Origin: Pseudomonas fulva 12-X | GTDB taxonomy: Bacteria > Pseudomonadota > Gammaproteobacteria > Pseudomonadales > Pseudomonadaceae | Direction of reading: 5' to 3' | Length of the DNA: 64,000 bases | NCBI RefSeq assembly: GCF_000213805.1 | Contig: NC_015556.1 | Location: 1,922,001-1,986,000 of the forward strand | In this document: positions 25,989-37,153 of the stretch, piece after piece | Numbering within the stretch: position 1 is the stretch's first letter | Layout of the letters: the number at the start of each line of letters is the position of its first letter | Made by a program: the position numbers and the translations under genes | Notes under the pieces: model-generated | What the model saw: only the letters and a program-made list of their open reading frames with translations | Database searches by the model: none | Told to the model about the DNA's origin: nothing

Positions 25989-27045
25989 TAATAGATTCAG
26001 ATGTGCTGCTGCCGGTTTGCCGATAGGCGCGACGCATTTCCCCTGGCGTTCGCTGGAGCCAACGTTTAAAGGCGCGTTGGAAGGCTTCGGCGGACGCGAA
26101 GCCGAGCAGGTAGGCGATTTCTCCGAACCACAGCTCGGTGTCGCGCACGTAGGCGACGGCCAGATCACGCCGGGTTTCATTGACGATCACGCTGAAACGC
26201 GTGCCTTCTTCGGCCAATCGGCGCCGCAAGGTCCAGTTCGGCAGCTGCAATTGGCGGGCGATATCGTCCATGTCCGGCTCGCGGCCGTGCAGGCGCGGAC
26301 CGATCAATTGAATTACCCGATCACGCATGCTTTTTGGCTGCGTCAGACCCTCGAGCGCCTGCTCGCAAAGTTGTAACAATTCATGCCAGGTGCCGGAGCA
26401 ATGCAGGGGATTGCGCAGATTGAGGGTCTGCTGATCGAGGCGCAGGCCGTTGAAGTCGGCTTCGAAGAGAGGAGGGCAGCCAAACTCCAGCGGGTAGCGT
26501 TCGGCGTAATCCGGTGCGCTGAATTCCAGCTGCAGCGCCTGGGCGGTCAGTGGCGTGCGCACCAGGGCGCCCAGCTGCTGCAGCCAGGCGGCCAGCACGG
26601 TGTCGACCACGAAGCGGTTGTAGGCGTTGTAAGGGCCGATGGAGTGAAATCGTAGCCAGGCGCCGCCACTGTCCTCGGCCAGGCTGGAGCGGCCCCGGTA
26701 GTTGGCGGCGTACAGCGCCTCGAAGCGGATCAGCGTGCGCGCCGCTTCGCGTACCGTCGGCGCCTGGCTCGCGGTGATACCGGCCAGCCCCAGGCGATGC
26801 AGGTAGGCGAAGCGGCCCATCACCAGGCCCAGGGCTGGCTCGCCGGTCTGCACGATGGCGGCGTGGCCCAGGTGCATGTAGCGCGGAATCGACAACCGCG
26901 CCCGCGGTTCGGCCAGCCGCGCGGCGTCGAAACCGTAGTGCTCGAGCAGCGGCTGCGCGGCGTGGCCGAGATGCGCGACGGCATCGGCCAGACTGTGCAG
27001 ATAACCGACGGAGAGATCGCCCAGGCGGATGGCAGCAGGTTTCAT
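25984..27045 (-). CDS. AraC family transcriptional regulator (arabinose-binding-like N domain)
   Basis: 353-aa regulator. The large N-terminal ligand domain is of the type found in OruR/ArgR-like and lipid-related Pseudomonas AraC proteins. The C-terminal AraC HTH pair lies in residues about 255-340, with GEIAYLLGFASAEAFQRAFKR as the second helix-turn-helix. It lies divergent from fadH, so control of fatty-acid or enal metabolism is more likely than control of the fpv operon downstream. The start is ATG 27045. Confidence 0.85.
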   Translation of the reverse strand: MKPAAIRLGDLSVGYLHSLADAVAHLGHAAQPLLEHYGFDAARLAEPRARLSIPRYMHLGHAAIVQTGEPALGLVMGRFAYLHRLGLAGITASQAPTVREAARTLIRFEALYAANYRGRSSLAEDSGGAWLRFHSIGPYNAYNRFVVDTVLAAWLQQLGALVRTPLTAQALQLEFSAPDYAERYPLEFGCPPLFEADFNGLRLDQQTLNLRNPLHCSGTWHELLQLCEQALEGLTQPKSMRDRVIQLIGPRLHGREPDMDDIARQLQLPNWTLRRRLAEEGTRFSVIVNETRRDLAVAYVRDTELWFGEIAYLLGFASAEAFQRAFKRWLQRTPGEMRRAYRQTGSSTSESIK

Positions 27046-27175
27046 CGAGTGCGTCGTTGGAAGAGATACGCCAGCCTAGCTCGGCCACTGTCGGTGCGCC
27101 AGATGCGCTGTCACTTATGATCATTGATTTGTTATTTACGATCATTGAGCAGGTGCATCTGCTTCACTATCGTCT

Positions 27176-29413
<2,238 letters not shown>

Positions 29414-29415
<2 letters not shown>

Positions 29416-29694
29416 GAATCTGTTCATTACCTCTATGCGCATGAAGCGGTAACTACAAGGCAAAAGAGGTCAGTGACCGTAGGATGGATGAAACCCATCA
29501 ATTGCGATGGGTTTCACCCATCCTACGGTCTGCTACAAGGCAGAAGCGGCCATTGATGCAGTACCTGTGGGAGCGGGCCATGCCCGCGAAAAAACACGGG
29601 CATGGCCCGTTCCCACAGGATAGGGGGAACGGCCGCTTTCGCCACTTTGCAGTCAAAGCGCTGCAGCCGAGCCGAAGATGGTGAGCAGGCTCTA
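29414..29694. repeat. composite REP/MITE-like repeat, copy 2, with nested hairpin
   Basis: It has the same ends and internal order as the copy at 9245-9460: start AAGAATCTGTTCATTACCTC, REP core TGTGGGAGCGGGCCATGCCC (29566-29585), end GATGGTGAGCAGGCTCT. It is interrupted by an extra hairpin at 29478-29527, whose 22-base arms differ at one position. The flanks of the hairpin (ACTACAAGGCAAAAGAGG and GCTACAAGGCAGAAGCGG) look like a duplicated target segment. Confidence 0.75.
29478..29527. repeat. hairpin inserted within the composite repeat
   Basis: The arm CGTAGGATGGATGAAACCC (from 29478) pairs with GGGTTTCACCCATCCTACG (to 29527) across loop AATTGC. This is a known type of dispersed Pseudomonas hairpin. 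It can act as a strong RNA hairpin after fadH. Confidence 0.65.
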
Positions 29695-29873
29695 GTTCGC
29701 ATTTTCGGCTGATCTCTACCGAACCGGTCACAGTTCGGTCGTACCGTTCGTCCTGTGGCCGAATGACTGCCAACCGGGTCACATAGCCTGTCACAGGTTC
29801 TCACCTAGACTTGCCTGGCTGCCGCTGCGTTGTGGCAGCCACCGAGAACCGTCATTAGCTGTGGAGAACATCG

Positions 29874-31160
29874 ATGAGCAAGCCGCAACTGATCGAGGCC
29901 GTGATGTTCTTCGCCCCGGACGGCAGCATCGGCAAGCAGATGTTCTACACCGAATTCGAGACCCTGCTCGATGGCCTGGTGAAGATGCCGACCCTGGCCG
30001 ACGAGCAGGTGCGTGCGGTCTACGTGGTGATCAGCGGCCGCCTGCAGATTCGCTCGGCGGTGTTCTTCTACCTGGATTTCGACGAACACGGCGCCCCGGA
30101 CAGTGGCTGGAACATTCCCCTGCAGCAGATGGCCGAGCGTGCCGGCCGTGGCCCCGACCTGGGCGGCGGACCGATTCGCCTGGCCTGCCGCAGCCAGTGC
30201 CCGGTGTCCTGGCACCAGATGCACCTTTGGGACCCGAGCCTGGTGCCTGGCAATAACGACCTGGCCACCCTGCGCGACACGGTACGCGCCAACAGCCTCG
30301 GCATCCTCATGCAGGAAGAGGAAGCTCCCGCGGTCACGCCGGAACGCCTGCAGGTGGCGTCCGAGGATCAGTGGTACGCCGTCGACCCCGCCCGCGACAT
30401 GGCCGAAAAACTGGCCGAGCGCCTCTCCCACGATTACCGGCAGAAGGCCGCGCAGCTGGTTCGCCAACAGCGTGAGCGGCTAGCGGCCCTGGCTACCGAA
30501 CACCAGGCCGAGCTGGCCCGCGCCACCGCCCGCAGCGAGGCGCAACTGGTCGAGCTGCAGGGGCAGATGCAGGCACTGCGTCAGGCGTTGCGCCAGCAGG
30601 AAGGGCTCAATCAGAACCTCAAAGCTCAGCTGGCCGAGCAGCTGGAAGTGCAGCAGAGCGAGCGCGAGGAGATGGCGGTGCGGGTGCGCGCCGCCGAGCG
30701 TCACGCCCGCACCGAGCGGGAGATTCTGCGCGAGCAGTTCGACGAGGAACTGCGCGCCCGCATTCTGTCCACCCAGGCCGTTGCTGAGGAACAGGCGCGC
30801 CGCCGTGAGAGCGAAGCCGCCCAGCGCGGCGCCAGTCAGGTGCTCGAGCGCCTGGCCGCCCAGGGCGTGGTGTTCGTGGTGTTCCATCCAGGCGCCGGGC
30901 ACCTGACCGTGCCGCTGCAGGATGTCGACCGCTACCTGGCCAGCCCGCTGGCTTACGCCGCGAGCAAATGCTTCGTGCCGGAGAGCCAGTACCGCCAGTG
31001 GCTGGAGCACTACCAGCGCCCGCGCTGCGAAGGTTTGCAAGCCAATGGTGAGCGTTGCGGCGTGGCCCTCGAACGGGTCGAGACACCCGGGCGTTTCGTG
31101 GCCGGTGACTCCAACTGCTGCACGCTGCATAAGAGCGCGCTGCTGCGCACCGTGGGGTAA
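29874..31160 (+). CDS. hypothetical protein: N-terminal domain, long coiled coil, C-terminal Cys cluster
   Basis: 428-aa soluble protein. Residues 1-150 form an unrecognised domain. About 170-330 is a continuous Gln/Glu/Arg-rich coiled coil (AARATARSEAQLVELQ type heptads). Residues 330-425 include a compact C-terminal region with RCEGL-x6-C, NCC and TLHK that looks like a small zinc site. ATG 29874 follows GGAG. It is preceded by repeat-rich DNA and followed 29 bases later by the PLP enzyme gene. I know a homologue in the same place in P. aeruginosa but no function. Confidence 0.7.
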   Translation: MSKPQLIEAVMFFAPDGSIGKQMFYTEFETLLDGLVKMPTLADEQVRAVYVVISGRLQIRSAVFFYLDFDEHGAPDSGWNIPLQQMAERAGRGPDLGGGPIRLACRSQCPVSWHQMHLWDPSLVPGNNDLATLRDTVRANSLGILMQEEEAPAVTPERLQVASEDQWYAVDPARDMAEKLAERLSHDYRQKAAQLVRQQRERLAALATEHQAELARATARSEAQLVELQGQMQALRQALRQQEGLNQNLKAQLAEQLEVQQSEREEMAVRVRAAERHARTEREILREQFDEELRARILSTQAVAEEQARRRESEAAQRGASQVLERLAAQGVVFVVFHPGAGHLTVPLQDVDRYLASPLAYAASKCFVPESQYRQWLEHYQRPRCEGLQANGERCGVALERVETPGRFVAGDSNCCTLHKSALLRTVG

Positions 31161-31189
31161 ACTCGCGGCCTTTTCCGGGCCGCTGCTCT

Positions 31190-32131
31190 ATGACCTCGAT
31201 TCCACTCTCCGCCATCAGCGCCTGGCATCCCCAGGCGCCGCTGCAGCGCCTGCATTTCGACTGGCTGGCAGGCGTCGAGCTGGCGGTGCTGCGTCTGGAT
31301 CTGATCGATCCGCTGATCAGCGGCAACAAGTGGTTCAAGCTCGCGCCCTATCTGCACCTTGCCGCTGAGCAGGGCGCCTACGGCATCATCAGTCTCGGCG
31401 GTGCCCACTCCAATCACCTGCATGCACTGGCGGCCGCTGGGCAGCGGTTTTCCTTCGCCACGGTCGGTCTGCTGCGCGGCCACCCTCAGGACACACCCAC
31501 TGTTCAGGATCTGAAGCGCTTCGGCATGCAGCTGCACTGGCTGGGCTATGGCGGCTACCGCGAGCGGCATCGGGCCGATTTCTGGGAACCCTGGCAGGCG
31601 CATTATCTCGGTTTTATGCCGGTGCCCGAGGGTGGCGGCGGGTTAGCAGGGGCGCTGGGCTGCGCGGATTTGCCCAGCATGGCGGCTGCGCAATTGCTTG
31701 CGCTGGGTTGGGACGACTATCACGGTTGGTGGCTGGCGGCGGGGACCGGCACCACCCTGGCCGGGCTGGTGATCGGCGAAAGCGGGCGGCGTACCGTGCA
31801 CGGTACCTTGGCCGTGCCGCTGGACCATGGCGTGCCTGAACAGGTGCGTAGGCTGCTGGCCGAGGCGGGGCGCGACGATGACGGATACCAGTTGATGGAC
31901 GCTTGCCGCGGCGGCTTCGCGCGTCAGAATGCCGAGTTGCTGGCCTTTATGGCGCAGTGCGAGGTGCAGAGCGGTTTGCCGCTGGAACCGCTGTATACCG
32001 CCAAGGCGCTGCTGGCTCTGCGTGACGCCATCGGGCGAGGCGAGGTCGAGGCGGGTAGGCGGTTGATTTTCGTGCACACCGGCGGCCTGCAGGGCCGTCG
32101 CGCCGCTCTTGTGACAGATTCAGCGCGCTGA
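31190..32131 (+). CDS. PLP-dependent deaminase/desulfhydrase-like protein (ACC deaminase family)
   Basis: 313-aa fold-type II PLP enzyme of the 1-aminocyclopropane-1-carboxylate deaminase / D-cysteine desulfhydrase group. The PLP lysine is in SGNKWFKL (44-51), the substrate loop is GGAHSNH (70-76), the phosphate-binding loop is GTGTTLAG and VHTGGLQG is near the C-terminus. It is slightly short for the family (about 330). D-cysteine or another small amino acid may be its substrate. Its last 12 bases overlap the end of the convergent DUF1853 gene. Confidence 0.83.
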   Translation: MTSIPLSAISAWHPQAPLQRLHFDWLAGVELAVLRLDLIDPLISGNKWFKLAPYLHLAAEQGAYGIISLGGAHSNHLHALAAAGQRFSFATVGLLRGHPQDTPTVQDLKRFGMQLHWLGYGGYRERHRADFWEPWQAHYLGFMPVPEGGGGLAGALGCADLPSMAAAQLLALGWDDYHGWWLAAGTGTTLAGLVIGESGRRTVHGTLAVPLDHGVPEQVRRLLAEAGRDDDGYQLMDACRGGFARQNAELLAFMAQCEVQSGLPLEPLYTAKALLALRDAIGRGEVEAGRRLIFVHTGGLQGRRAALVTDSAR

Positions 32132-33085
32132 AGGCGGCGCGCCACTGGGTTCGGTGCCGCTGGCCGGCCATTCATCGGCGACCAGAAAAATGCGCTGGCG
32201 CTCGGCAAGCGCGCCATTGCCATCAGGCTGCAGATCGACCAGCAACTGCGCACCGGCATCAGGGGGCAGCGCTTGCAGCCAGTTCTGCAACTGAAGGTCG
32301 GACCAGCCCTGCGCCTCCGGCAGTTTGGCCTGCGCCAGCCATTCACTGCGCGGCAGCGGTTGCCAGTGGGCATCATCATGCTCGGCCTGCAGCGCCGCCC
32401 ATTGCCGACGATGCAGCCAGCGCCCGCGCAGATGCGTGGTCTCGGCGCCGGGCGGCGGCGGATGATCCAGACCGTGGGGATAGAATAGATAGCCACCCAG
32501 CCACATCGAGGCCTGGATCGGCGCGTCGGTCAGCGCCTGCAGGGTTTGCCGCGCTTCGGGCGAAGCCGACAGGGGCAATTGGTGAGTGGCCAGATGATCG
32601 AGCTTGAGATCCAGACGATCCCGGCCACCCGGGCCGATCCAGCGCTCGGCTGCGCCCGGCGGCTGGCCCAGGTACAGCTTGATCGCCAGCTCGACGTGGT
32701 GTACGCCGCTGGCATCGCGCAGTAGCAGATCCAGCTCGCCCAGGGTGTGGCCGCCCTGACGAATCGGCAGATTGGCCGCCAGCACTTCGATACCGGGCGC
32801 CGCCTGCAGGGCGAACTGCCACAGGCGCTCGTAATAGAGGCCCAGGCGCCTTACCGAACTGCGCGACAGCCATTCGTGCAGCGCATGCGAGTCTTGATCC
32901 TGGCGCTTCAACCAGTCGGCCAGCAGCTCCGGCTCGGCCGCCCAGGCGCTGTCGATCAGTGGGTGGCGTTGCGGCCAGGGCGTATGGGCGAGCAGGGGCG
33001 GCGAAAGCAGCGTCCAGGCCAGGTCGCGCACGGCAGGTTCGCTGAGATGGTGAGGCAGGTCGACAAACGAGGCGAAGGGGCTCAT
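32120..33085 (-). CDS. DUF1853 family protein
   Basis: 321-aa cytoplasmic protein of unknown function. The central segment has LGELDLLLRD and HHVELAIKLYLG, a pattern of acidic and Lys residues (E-x-D...E-x-K) reminiscent of restriction-endonuclease-like (PD-(D/E)xK) folds; this resemblance is my inference. ATG 33085 is chosen because longer starts approach the divergent nadK promoter. It overlaps the PLP enzyme gene tail to tail by 12 bases and is divergent from nadK. Confidence 0.72.
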   Translation of the reverse strand: MSPFASFVDLPHHLSEPAVRDLAWTLLSPPLLAHTPWPQRHPLIDSAWAAEPELLADWLKRQDQDSHALHEWLSRSSVRRLGLYYERLWQFALQAAPGIEVLAANLPIRQGGHTLGELDLLLRDASGVHHVELAIKLYLGQPPGAAERWIGPGGRDRLDLKLDHLATHQLPLSASPEARQTLQALTDAPIQASMWLGGYLFYPHGLDHPPPPGAETTHLRGRWLHRRQWAALQAEHDDAHWQPLPRSEWLAQAKLPEAQGWSDLQLQNWLQALPPDAGAQLLVDLQPDGNGALAERQRIFLVADEWPASGTEPSGAPPSAR

Positions 33086-33189
33086 CGCTGCAGCATAGGC
33101 CTTTAGGCCGACTAGCGTCAGGGTTTGCTGGCGCAGGGTACCTTCGCCCATAATCCAGGCCACTAGAGCCAGAGCCTCGCGGGAGCCCC

Positions 33190-34077
33190 ATGGAGCAGTT
33201 TCGTAACATCGGCATCATCGGCCGCCTGGGCAGCACCCAGGTGCTCGACACCATCCGCCGCCTGAAGAAGTTCTTGCTCGACCGCCAGCTGCACGTGATT
33301 CTCGACGACACCATCGCCGAAGTACTGCCGGGCCACGGCCTGCAGACCTCGGCGCGCAAGCACCTGGGCGAGTTCTGCGATCTGGTGATCGTGGTCGGCG
33401 GTGACGGCAGCATGCTTGGCGCCGGCCGCGCCCTGGCGCGCCACAAGGTGCCGGTGCTGGGCATCAACCGTGGCAACCTGGGCTTTCTCACCGACATCCG
33501 CCCCGACGAGCTGGAATCCAAGGTCGCCGAGGTGCTGGAAGGCAACTACCTGACCGAGCACCGCTTTCTGCTGGAAGCCGAAGTGCGCCGCCACTCCGAG
33601 GCGATCGGCCAGGGCGATGCGCTCAACGACGTGGTGCTGCACCCGGGCAAGTCGAACCGGATGATCGAGTTCGAGCTGTATATCGATGGCCAGTTCGTCT
33701 GCAGCCAGAAGGCCGACGGCCTGATCGTCGCCACGCCAACCGGCTCCACGGCCTACGCGCTGTCCGCCGGCGGGCCGATCATGCACCCCAAGCTCGATGC
33801 CATAGTCGTGGTACCCATGTACCCGCATACGCTGTCCAGCCGGCCCATCGTTGTGGACGGCAACAGCGAGCTGAAGATCGTCGTCTCCAAGGACCTGCAG
33901 CTCTATCCGCAGGTGTCGTGCGACGGCCAGAACCATTTCACCTGCGCGCCCGGCGATACCATCACGGTGCGTAAGAAATCCCAGAAGCTGTGCCTGATCC
34001 ATCCCCTGGATCACAACTACTACGAGGTCTGCCGTACCAAACTGGGTTGGGGTAGCCGACTCGGCGGAGGCGACTGA
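33190..34077 (+). CDS. nadK: NAD kinase
   Basis: Phosphorylates NAD to NADP using ATP or polyphosphate (295 aa). The catalytic GGDGS is at 70-74, NRGNLGFL at 93-100, and the TPTGSTAYALSAGGPI glycine-rich motif follows. First gene of nadK - metallophosphatase - rhomboid, joined by 1-base (TGATG) and 4-base (ATGA) overlaps. The promoter must lie in the 104-base divergent gap to DUF1853. Confidence 0.95.
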   Translation: MEQFRNIGIIGRLGSTQVLDTIRRLKKFLLDRQLHVILDDTIAEVLPGHGLQTSARKHLGEFCDLVIVVGGDGSMLGAGRALARHKVPVLGINRGNLGFLTDIRPDELESKVAEVLEGNYLTEHRFLLEAEVRRHSEAIGQGDALNDVVLHPGKSNRMIEFELYIDGQFVCSQKADGLIVATPTGSTAYALSAGGPIMHPKLDAIVVVPMYPHTLSSRPIVVDGNSELKIVVSKDLQLYPQVSCDGQNHFTCAPGDTITVRKKSQKLCLIHPLDHNYYEVCRTKLGWGSRLGGGD

Positions 34078-35051
34078 TGCTGCTCGATCCGTCCCGCGGT
34101 TACGACCTGATCGGTGATGTGCACGGATGCGCCAACACCCTGGTGCGCCTGCTCGAACTCATGGGTTATCGCCGCCAGGACGGCGTGTGGCGGCATCCGC
34201 AGCGCATGGCGATCTTCCTCGGCGACCTGATCGACCGTGGTCCGCGCATTCGTGAGGCCGTGCACCTGGTGCACGACATGGTTCGCGCCGGCGAGGCGCT
34301 GTGCATCATGGGCAACCACGAATTCAACGCCCTGGGCTGGATGACCCCGGCACCGCCAGGCAGCGGGCGCGCCTTCGTGCGTGAGCACACCGCGCGCCAC
34401 GAGCGGCTGATCGGCGACACGCTGCGGCAGTTCGAGGCCTATCCGCACGAATGGCGCGACATGCTGGCGTGGTTCTACGAGATGCCGCTGTTTCTCGATG
34501 CCGGCCATTTCCGCGTGGTGCACGCCTGCTGGGACGAGGCCATGATCGCCGCTCTGCGCGGGCAGTTCCCCAGCGGCTGCATCGACGAGCACTTCCTGCA
34601 GGCTTCCGCGATACCCGGCAGCTTCGCCTGCAACGTGCTCGACCGCCTGCTGCGCGGTACCGACATGCGCCTGCCAGGCGGGCTGACCATGACCAGCAGC
34701 GATGGCTTCACCCGCTCGTTCTTCCGCACCAAGTTCTGGGCCGGCAACCCGCTGACCTACGGCGATGTGCAGTTCCAGCCCGACCCGCTGCCCGAGCAGG
34801 TGGCCTGCCTGCCCCTCAGCGAAGAGGACAAGGCGCAGCTGCTGACCTACGGCCCCGAGCAGCCGCCGCTGTTCGTCGGCCACTACTGGCGCAGCGGCAC
34901 GCCGGCGCCGATCTGCCCGAACATTGCCTGCCTGGACTACAGCGCGGTGATGTACGGCAAGCTGGTGGCCTACCGGCTGGATCAGGAAAAGCGTCTGGAC
35001 CCCGCCAAATTCGTTTGGGTGGAAGTGGAACGACCGGGGCCGGCCCGATGA
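34077..35051 (+). CDS. calcineurin-like metallophosphoesterase
   Basis: 324-aa dinuclear metallophosphatase of the PrpA/ApaH-like group. Metal and catalytic motifs are GDVHG (13-17), GDLIDRGP (49-56) and GNHE (79-82), with a later GHYWRSG His motif. The substrate is unknown; protein phosphatase or nucleotide phosphatase activity is possible. It is coupled to nadK by a one-base overlap and to the rhomboid gene by ATGA. Confidence 0.87.
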   Translation: MLLDPSRGYDLIGDVHGCANTLVRLLELMGYRRQDGVWRHPQRMAIFLGDLIDRGPRIREAVHLVHDMVRAGEALCIMGNHEFNALGWMTPAPPGSGRAFVREHTARHERLIGDTLRQFEAYPHEWRDMLAWFYEMPLFLDAGHFRVVHACWDEAMIAALRGQFPSGCIDEHFLQASAIPGSFACNVLDRLLRGTDMRLPGGLTMTSSDGFTRSFFRTKFWAGNPLTYGDVQFQPDPLPEQVACLPLSEEDKAQLLTYGPEQPPLFVGHYWRSGTPAPICPNIACLDYSAVMYGKLVAYRLDQEKRLDPAKFVWVEVERPGPAR

Positions 35052-35917
35052 GCCCGGAAATCGCCCTGCGTGCGCCGCTCGACAAAGACCTCGCGGCATT
35101 CATCACCCTGCTTGGCAGGCTGGGCGTGCCGCACCGGGTGGCCGAGCAGGGCAACGAGCAGGTGCTCTGGGTGCCGAATGAGGAAATCGCCGCCCAGGTG
35201 CGCGAGTTGTATGCACGGGCGCCGGAAGGTGATCCCAACCTGCAGCCGCTGCGCGCAACGGTTGCCAGCTCGCGTCCGGGCATCGCCGCCCAGGCCAGGC
35301 GCAGCCCGCTGACCCTAGTCGTGCTGGCACTGACCCTGCTGGTCGCGGTGTTGACCTGGGGCGGCGAAGACTACGAGGTGGTGCGCTGGCTGAGTTTCGT
35401 CGACTTCCATATCGACGGGCAGTACATCTATTTCGCGACCTTCGCCCAGGCCATGGACAGCGGCCAGTGGTGGCGCCTGCTGACGCCCATGCTGTTGCAC
35501 TTCGGCATTCTGCACCTGGCGATGAACAGCCTGTGGTACTGGGAACTGGGGCGGCGTATCGAGGCCCGCCAGGGCGCGCTGATGCTGTTGCTGCTGACGC
35601 TTTGGTTCGGGCTTGCCGCCAACGTGGCGCAATACGTCTACGGCGGGCCGGCGCTGTTCGGCGGTTTGTCCGGCGTGCTCTACGGGCTGCTCGGCCATTG
35701 CTGGCTGTTCCAGTGGCTGGCGCCGAATGCAGCGTACCGGCTGCCGCGTGGCGTGCTGGTGAGCATGTTGATCTGGCTGCTGATCTGCATGACCGGCGTC
35801 TTCGAGCTGCTGCAGTTCGGCGCCATCGCCAACGCCGCCCACGTCGGAGGGCTAATCGCCGGCTGCCTCACCGGCGCCATCGGTGGGCTGCTGGCTCGCC
35901 AGCTGGCGCGGTGCTGA
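35048..35917 (+). CDS. glpG: rhomboid intramembrane serine protease (GlpG-like)
   Basis: 289-aa membrane protease. The soluble N-terminal domain (about 1-85) matches the GlpG cytoplasmic domain in size. Six or so membrane helices follow, with the nucleophile in GGLSGVLYG (S208) and the catalytic His in ANAAHVGG (H265). The oxyanion-region HxxxN is visible as HLAMN. It cleaves transmembrane helices of unknown targets. Last gene of the nadK cluster. ATG 35048 overlaps the phosphatase stop. Confidence 0.88.
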   Translation: MSPEIALRAPLDKDLAAFITLLGRLGVPHRVAEQGNEQVLWVPNEEIAAQVRELYARAPEGDPNLQPLRATVASSRPGIAAQARRSPLTLVVLALTLLVAVLTWGGEDYEVVRWLSFVDFHIDGQYIYFATFAQAMDSGQWWRLLTPMLLHFGILHLAMNSLWYWELGRRIEARQGALMLLLLTLWFGLAANVAQYVYGGPALFGGLSGVLYGLLGHCWLFQWLAPNAAYRLPRGVLVSMLIWLLICMTGVFELLQFGAIANAAHVGGLIAGCLTGAIGGLLARQLARC

Positions 35918-35988
35918 GCGTCGCCAGCGCCTCGGCTTGGCGCGGCAGATAGGGTAGAATCGGGGCTTTTCCAGCCCCGGAGTCAGCC

Positions 35989-36252
35989 ATGTCCTCCTTC
36001 GTCGAACTGATCCGCAACATCACCCCGGACGTGTATGAAAGCCTCAAGCTGGCCGTGGAGATCGGCAAGTGGCCGGACGGCCGCAAGCTCACCCAGGAGC
36101 AGAAGGAGCTGAGCCTGCAGGCGATGATCGCCTGGGAGATCGAGAACCTGCCCGAGGATCAGCGCACCGGCTACATGGGCACTTCCGAATGTGCCTCCAA
36201 GTCCGCGCCCATTCCCAACATCCTGTTCAAGTCTTCGGAAACCCTGCACTGA
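35989..36252 (+). CDS. DUF1315 family protein
   Basis: 87-aa acidic protein with no membrane segment: helix-rich N-terminus (FVELIRNITPDVYESLKLAVEIG) and SECASKSAPIPN near the end. The function is unknown. A small hairpin (35962-35978) lies just before its GGAG ribosome site and could modulate translation. It overlaps DUF2797 by one base, so the two are made together; the pair also precedes pepN in P. aeruginosa. Confidence 0.8.
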   Translation: MSSFVELIRNITPDVYESLKLAVEIGKWPDGRKLTQEQKELSLQAMIAWEIENLPEDQRTGYMGTSECASKSAPIPNILFKSSETLH

Positions 36253-37085
36253 TGTTCGAAGTAGCCCGCGGCGCCCTGAGCAAGATGGCCACCCAGCTCG
36301 ATGCGCCGGTGCAGTACGCGTTTCGCCTGGGTGACGAGCAGGTCGCCGTCAACCCGATGATCGGCAAGACCGTGCGCCTGGAGTTTCTCGGCGCCATTCA
36401 TTGCAGCCATTGCGGCCGCAAGACCAAGTCCAGCTACAGCCAGGGCTATTGCTACCCCTGCATGCAGAAGCTCGCCCAGTGCGACCTGTGCATCATGAGC
36501 CCCGAGCGCTGCCACTATGACGCCGGCACCTGCCGCGAACCCAGCTGGGGCGAGCAGTTCTGCATGACCGATCACGTGGTCTATCTGGCCAATTCGTCAG
36601 GCATCAAGGTCGGTATCACCCGCGCCACGCAGATTCCCACCCGCTGGATCGACCAGGGCGCCACCCAGGCGTTGCCGATCATGCGCGTGGCCACCCGTCA
36701 GCAGTCGGGCTTCGTCGAAGACCTGCTGCGCAGCCAGGTGGCGGACAAGACCAATTGGCGTGCCTTGCTCAAGGGCGACGCGGCGCCGGTCGACCTGCTG
36801 CACGTGCGCGAGCAGATCTTCGATGCCTGCGCCAGTGGCATCACCGCGCTGCAGGAGCGTTTCGGCCTGCAGGCCGTGCAGCCGCTCAACGAACAGAGCG
36901 TGGTGGAAATCCGCTATCCGATCGAGGCGTATCCGGCGAAGATCACCAGCTTCAACCTGGACAAGAACCCCATCGCCGAAGGCACGCTGCTCGGCATCAA
37001 GGGCCAGTACCTGATGTTCGACACGGGCGTCATCAATATTCGCAAGTACACCGCGTACCAGATCGCCGCCAGCTGCGCCGCCTGA
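36252..37085 (+). CDS. DUF2797 family protein with zinc-finger-like Cys pairs
   Basis: 277-aa protein. Residues about 55-100 carry CSHCGRKTKSSYSQGYCYPC and further Cys/His pairs (QCDLC, RCHYDAGTCRE), typical of zinc ribbons. It continues with VVYLANSSGIKVGITRATQIPTRW, which resembles a GIY-YIG-type module (T5orf172-like) by pattern of V-Y-x-A...K-V-G-I-T. Nucleic-acid binding or nicking is an inference. It starts within the DUF1315 stop codon. Confidence 0.78.
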   Translation: MFEVARGALSKMATQLDAPVQYAFRLGDEQVAVNPMIGKTVRLEFLGAIHCSHCGRKTKSSYSQGYCYPCMQKLAQCDLCIMSPERCHYDAGTCREPSWGEQFCMTDHVVYLANSSGIKVGITRATQIPTRWIDQGATQALPIMRVATRQQSGFVEDLLRSQVADKTNWRALLKGDAAPVDLLHVREQIFDACASGITALQERFGLQAVQPLNEQSVVEIRYPIEAYPAKITSFNLDKNPIAEGTLLGIKGQYLMFDTGVINIRKYTAYQIAASCAA

Positions 37086-37153
37086 CCGGCAGGCGCGGCC
37101 GACACCATTCACCTGTTTGCCGCGCCCGCTGGCGTGGCATCGAAGAGGTCCCC

